DNA from: CAZDUS01 sp964508705
GTDB lineage: Bacteria; Verrucomicrobiota; Kiritimatiellia; CAIKKV01; CAITUY01
NCBI GenBank assembly: GCA_964508705.1
Contig: CAZDUS010000019.1
Location: 1-35,729 of the forward strand
DNA length: 35,729 nt
Reading direction: 5' to 3'
The position numbers were made by a program, and so were the translations under genes. The number at the start of each line of letters is the position of its first letter. Position 1 is the first letter of the stretch. Shown here piece by piece: positions 32,776-35,729 of the stretch. The notes under the pieces were generated by a model. That model worked only from the letters and a program-made list of their open reading frames with translations, was not told the DNA's origin and made no database searches.

Positions 32776-33786
32776 CTACCCCCGACTCTTCCCAACCAAC
32801 CCCTCCAGCGCCTTCAACGCCCGCCCACTATCTATCGCCTCGCCCGCTACCCGGAACCCCTCCTTCAAATCCTTCGCCTTCCCGCCTGCGACAATTCCCG
32901 CCCCCGCATTCAAGCACACAATATCGCGCCGGGGCCCCTTTTCGCCCCCCAGTATCGCTCGCGTGATCCCTGCATTCTCCACCGCATCGCCACCTCGCAA
33001 CGCATCCGCGCTCGCATAGTCCTCAATAATCGTCAACGGATCGAAGTCATAGGTGCGAATCGTCCCCTCCCTCAACTCACTGATACGCGTCCGGGTCGTC
33101 ACCGTAATCTCATCCATGCCGTCATGCCCATGCACCACAAACACCCGCGTGCTTCCCAGCCGGCGCAGCACTTCGGCGAACACTTCGGTCAAGTCCGGCG
33201 CAAACACTCCCAACACCTGACCCTTCGCCCCTGCCGGATTGGTGAGCGGCCCCAATAAATTAAAAATTGTTCTGAACCCCAATTCCTTACGGGGCCCCAT
33301 CGCGTGCTTCATCGCTGGATGCAATTTCGGCGCAAACAAAAAACCAATCCCAACCTCATGAATACTCTCTTCCATGACGTCCACCGTGGCATCCAGATTG
33401 ACGCCCAACTCCGCCAGCACATCCGCCGACCCGCATTTGCTGGTAATCGAGCGATTGCCATGCTTTGCCACGGGGACCCCCGCTCCCGCCACAACAAACG
33501 CCGCCGTCGTGGAGACATTGAATGTCCCGAGCGAATCACCACCCGTTCCGCAAGTATCCACCACCGGCTTCCCGCGCGGGTCCACGAATACCGAATGACG
33601 CCGCATCGAACCGCTCGCTCCCGCGATCTCCTCGATGGTCTCACCTTTCAACTTCAAGGCCGTCAGAAACGCCCCCAACTGAGCCGGGGTCGCCCCACCC
33701 TCCATGATCACATCAAAAGCGGCCGCTGCCTCCGCTTCATTCAAATTCTGCCTATTCACTACCTTCAGCAAAAATTCTTTCATCAT
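32776..33786 (-). CDS. trpD: Anthranilate phosphoribosyltransferase
   Basis: TrpD joins anthranilate and phosphoribosyl pyrophosphate. The PRPP-binding CGTGGDSLGTFNVST, the KHGNRSITSKCGSADVL segment and NLLGPLTNPAG are intact, as is the VVHGHDGMDEI region. The protein is 336 residues, the normal size, and is not fused to the glutaminase. It lies 61 bases after trpG, across a heptad repeat, and 146 bases before trpC. Confidence 0.96.
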   Translation of the reverse strand: MMKEFLLKVVNRQNLNEAEAAAAFDVIMEGGATPAQLGAFLTALKLKGETIEEIAGASGSMRRHSVFVDPRGKPVVDTCGTGGDSLGTFNVSTTAAFVVAGAGVPVAKHGNRSITSKCGSADVLAELGVNLDATVDVMEESIHEVGIGFLFAPKLHPAMKHAMGPRKELGFRTIFNLLGPLTNPAGAKGQVLGVFAPDLTEVFAEVLRRLGSTRVFVVHGHDGMDEITVTTRTRISELREGTIRTYDFDPLTIIEDYASADALRGGDAVENAGITRAILGGEKGPRRDIVCLNAGAGIVAGGKAKDLKEGFRVAGEAIDSGRALKALEGLVGKSRG

Positions 33787-33807
33787 ATTATCCTTCCCCC
33801 TCTTGCC

Positions 33808-33842
33808 ATTCTGAATTCTGACTCCTGAATTCTGAATTCCTC
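33808..33842. repeat. Heptad repeat copy 2 (ATTCTGA type) between trpG and trpD
   Basis: Units are ATTCTGA, ATTCTGA, CTCCTGA, ATTCTGA and ATTCCTC at strict seven-base spacing. It fills most of the trpG-trpD gap. Short heptanucleotide repeats of this kind are known in cyanobacteria and several other phyla. Confidence 0.9.
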
Positions 33843-33847
33843 CCCGT

Positions 33848-34417
33848 TCACCCCACTATCTCCACAAAGTTTCTCAACAACCGCTTCCCCGAAGGCGTCA
33901 GTACCGACTCCGGATGAAACTGCACCCCATACGAAGGATGCGTAGCATGATGCATCCCCATAATCTCCCCATCCTCGCTGAACGCATCGGGAATCAACTC
34001 CGGCGGAAGCGTCTCCTTTATCACCGCCAACGAGTGATACCGCCCCGCAGGAAATGGGTTGGCCATCCCTTTATACAATCCTGTGCCGTCATGACTCACT
34101 GAAGACACCTTGCCATGCATGATCCGCTTGGCGTTGGACACCGTCGCCCCAAACGCCACTGCCATGGACTGATGCCCCAGACACACTCCCAGCACCGGAA
34201 CTTTGCCGCTCATCCTCTTGATCAACTCTACGGAAATCCCTGCCTGCAATGGCGTACATGGCCCCGGTGATATCACCACCCCCGCAGGCTTCATTACTTC
34301 CACCTGCTCCACCGTAATCGCGTCATTCCTGAACACCCGGATATCCGCGCCAATCGCCGCCATCATCTGCACCAGGTTGTAGGTGAACGAATCGTAGTTA
34401 TCAATCAGGACAATCAT
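33848..34417 (-). CDS. trpG: Anthranilate synthase glutamine amidotransferase component
   Basis: TrpG releases ammonia from glutamine for TrpE. The class I amidotransferase triad is visible: Cys in VLGVCLGHQSM, and His and Glu in VQFHPESVLTPSG. The N-terminal LIDNYDSFTYNLVQ is typical. It is 189 residues, the usual length of a stand-alone subunit. The start overlaps the trpE stop codon by four bases, consistent with one-to-one synthesis. A para-aminobenzoate glutaminase (PabA) has the same sequence, but the operon position favours TrpG. Confidence 0.94.
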   Translation of the reverse strand: MIVLIDNYDSFTYNLVQMMAAIGADIRVFRNDAITVEQVEVMKPAGVVISPGPCTPLQAGISVELIKRMSGKVPVLGVCLGHQSMAVAFGATVSNAKRIMHGKVSSVSHDGTGLYKGMANPFPAGRYHSLAVIKETLPPELIPDAFSEDGEIMGMHHATHPSYGVQFHPESVLTPSGKRLLRNFVEIVG

Positions 34418-35729
34418 ACCGCGCCTCCACTCAACTCAAGCCCACTCGCCGCCATTTGAACCGCCTTCTTCATTCCCTGCGCCTTGTGACAGGTCTCCTG
34501 GAATTCTTTCTCCGGATCGGAATCATAAACAATCCCAGCCCCCGCCTGAATGGATACCGTCCCGCCCGCCACCTCCAACGTCCGGATGGTGATCGCCAGA
34601 TCCATATTCCCGTCATACCCTACATACCCCACCGCACCACCATAAGCCCCCCTCGGCTCCGGCTCCAGCTCGTGAATGATCTCCATCGCCCGGATCTTTG
34701 GGGCCCCCGACAACGTCCCCGCAGGGAACGTCGCCTTAATCACATCAAACGCGTCCTGTCCCTTCTTCAATATCCCCTGCACATGCGACACCAGATGCAT
34801 CACATGACTATACCGCTCCACCACCATATATTCCGTCACCTGCACACTCCCGGTTTCCGAAATACGCCCCAGATCGTTCCTCCCCAGATCCACCAGCATC
34901 ACATGTTCCGCCTTCTCCTTCTCATCCGAAAGCAGTTCATCCGCCAGCGCCCGGTCCTTCGCCTCATCCTTACCCCGTGGCCGCGTCCCCGCAATCGGCC
35001 TCAACTCCACCACATTCCCCGTCAACCGCACCATCACTTCCGGCGACGACCCCACCAGCGTCTGACCACCCATCTTGAGAAAGAACGTGTACGGCGAGGG
35101 ATTCAACAACCTCAGCGCCCGGTACAAATTGAGGCTCGAGACATCCACCTTCGCGCTGAACCGCTGACTCAGCACTACTTGAATGATATCGCCCGCATAA
35201 ATGTAATCCTTCGCCTTTTTCACCATGCCGCCAAACGCCTCACGCGACATGTTGGACGTGAAGTTCACCTCGCCCGCCTTATCCACAGCCGGCGGTGCCA
35301 AAGGCTGATTCAGCGTATGCTCAATGCCCTCGATTTCCGAAAGCGCCCTCCGGTACGCCGCCTGCGCAGAGGTCGCCGCCGCCGGTCGCGTGCAGACCAC
35401 GATCTTCAACGTATGCCGGACGTTATCGAACACAATCATGCGATCAGCCAAAACAAATCTGCTACGCAGACGCCCCGCCGCCTCGCCCGGTTTCGGAACC
35501 GGCATCTCCTCAAACTCCCCCATCGCCTCATAACCCAGGAACCCAACCGCCCCACCGATAAACCGGGGCAACCCTGGAATCGACGCCACCCTCACGTTTT
35601 TGAAAATGCGCCGCAGTTCCTCCAACCCGCCCGATGCCGGCTGTCGATGATCCACCTCTAGGAATGGACGCGGGTCCACGCCGACAAACGAATACCGGCC
35701 CCACTTCTCGCCGCCCTCCATACTTTCCA
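34414..35729 (-). CDS. trpE: Anthranilate synthase component I (5' end beyond the window)
   Basis: TrpE makes anthranilate from chorismate. Present are GEKWGRYSFVGVDP, PIAGTRPRG, DLGRNDLGR, TFPAGTLSGAPKIRAMEII and GAGIVYDSDPEKEFQET, covering the catalytic core. The reading frame continues through the window edge at 35729, where the last visible codons read ES before MEGGEK. That fits the LLES feedback-inhibition element seen in full-length TrpE, so roughly 50-60 residues are missing and the ATG at 35721 is internal. A trp promoter or attenuator, if any, would lie outside the window. Confidence 0.95.
   Translation of the reverse strand, partial: ESMEGGEKWGRYSFVGVDPRPFLEVDHRQPASGGLEELRRIFKNVRVASIPGLPRFIGGAVGFLGYEAMGEFEEMPVPKPGEAAGRLRSRFVLADRMIVFDNVRHTLKIVVCTRPAAATSAQAAYRRALSEIEGIEHTLNQPLAPPAVDKAGEVNFTSNMSREAFGGMVKKAKDYIYAGDIIQVVLSQRFSAKVDVSSLNLYRALRLLNPSPYTFFLKMGGQTLVGSSPEVMVRLTGNVVELRPIAGTRPRGKDEAKDRALADELLSDEKEKAEHVMLVDLGRNDLGRISETGSVQVTEYMVVERYSHVMHLVSHVQGILKKGQDAFDVIKATFPAGTLSGAPKIRAMEIIHELEPEPRGAYGGAVGYVGYDGNMDLAITIRTLEVAGGTVSIQAGAGIVYDSDPEKEFQETCHKAQGMKKAVQMAASGLELSGGAV

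Noticed and set aside
34456..35661. A 401-codon plus-strand open frame opposite trpE
   Set aside because: It is an antisense shadow of a high-GC gene: His/Arg/Pro-rich, with no domain, signal peptide or ribosome-binding site. The trpE product on the other strand is unambiguous.

Overview
The window looks like a chromosomal segment of a Gram-negative bacterium, plausibly of the Planctomycetes-Verrucomicrobia-Chlamydiae group and perhaps Kiritimatiellota. That placement is an inference. It rests on a beta-barrel outer-membrane protein with a signal peptide, a secreted protein with the Asp/Gly-rich calcium-loop C-terminal style common in Verrucomicrobia-like genomes, an mcsA-mcsB-clpC locus outside the Firmicutes setting, a PocR/AraC regulator beside folate methyl-transfer genes, and intergenic heptanucleotide repeats. 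No insertion sequence, phage gene, integrase or CRISPR array was seen.

Layout. Positions 1-1325 hold an unusual long hairpin and a DUF481-type outer-membrane protein. Positions 1344-4239 (minus strand) hold tRNA-Pro, a membrane hybrid histidine kinase and an aldose-1-epimerase-like gene. Positions 4326-6378 (plus) hold a CDP-alcohol phosphatidyltransferase and the ribosome-assembly GTPase Der. Positions 6370-12176 (minus) are a translation and secretion block: ettA, yraN, rnhB, rplS, trmD, khpA, rpsP and ffh, with rimM missing from its usual place. Positions 12243-16282 (minus) are clpC, mcsB and mcsA, a protein-arginine-phosphorylation and proteolysis locus. A secreted protein of unknown function follows at 16614-18062 (plus) and ends in a strong bidirectional terminator.

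The most interesting part is 18142-26457. Six minus-strand genes lie head to tail: a homocysteine S-methyltransferase module, a methyltetrahydrofolate-type pterin methyltransferase, fhs, metF, folD and a stand-alone AICAR transformylase. A PocR-domain AraC-family regulator is transcribed divergently. Together the genes connect a methyl group on folate or homocysteine with methylene-folate, 10-formyl-folate, formate plus ATP, and purine synthesis. The two methionine-synthase-like modules are separate proteins and no corrinoid protein is encoded here. I read this as a regulated methyl-group assimilation or oxidation operon; the substrate and the corrinoid partner are not in the window.

The remainder is an initiator tRNA with its own terminator (26488-26599), a zinc sugar-alcohol dehydrogenase divergent from a metabolite:H+ symporter (26677-29106), and a complete tryptophan operon on the minus strand in the order trpE-G-D-C-F-B-A (29114-35729). 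TrpE is cut by the window end. The trp operon carries heptad repeats in its spacers, and one copy supplies the last ten residues of TrpB. Most start codons were chosen from ribosome-binding-site spacing and family alignment, and alternatives are noted where the choice is uncertain.
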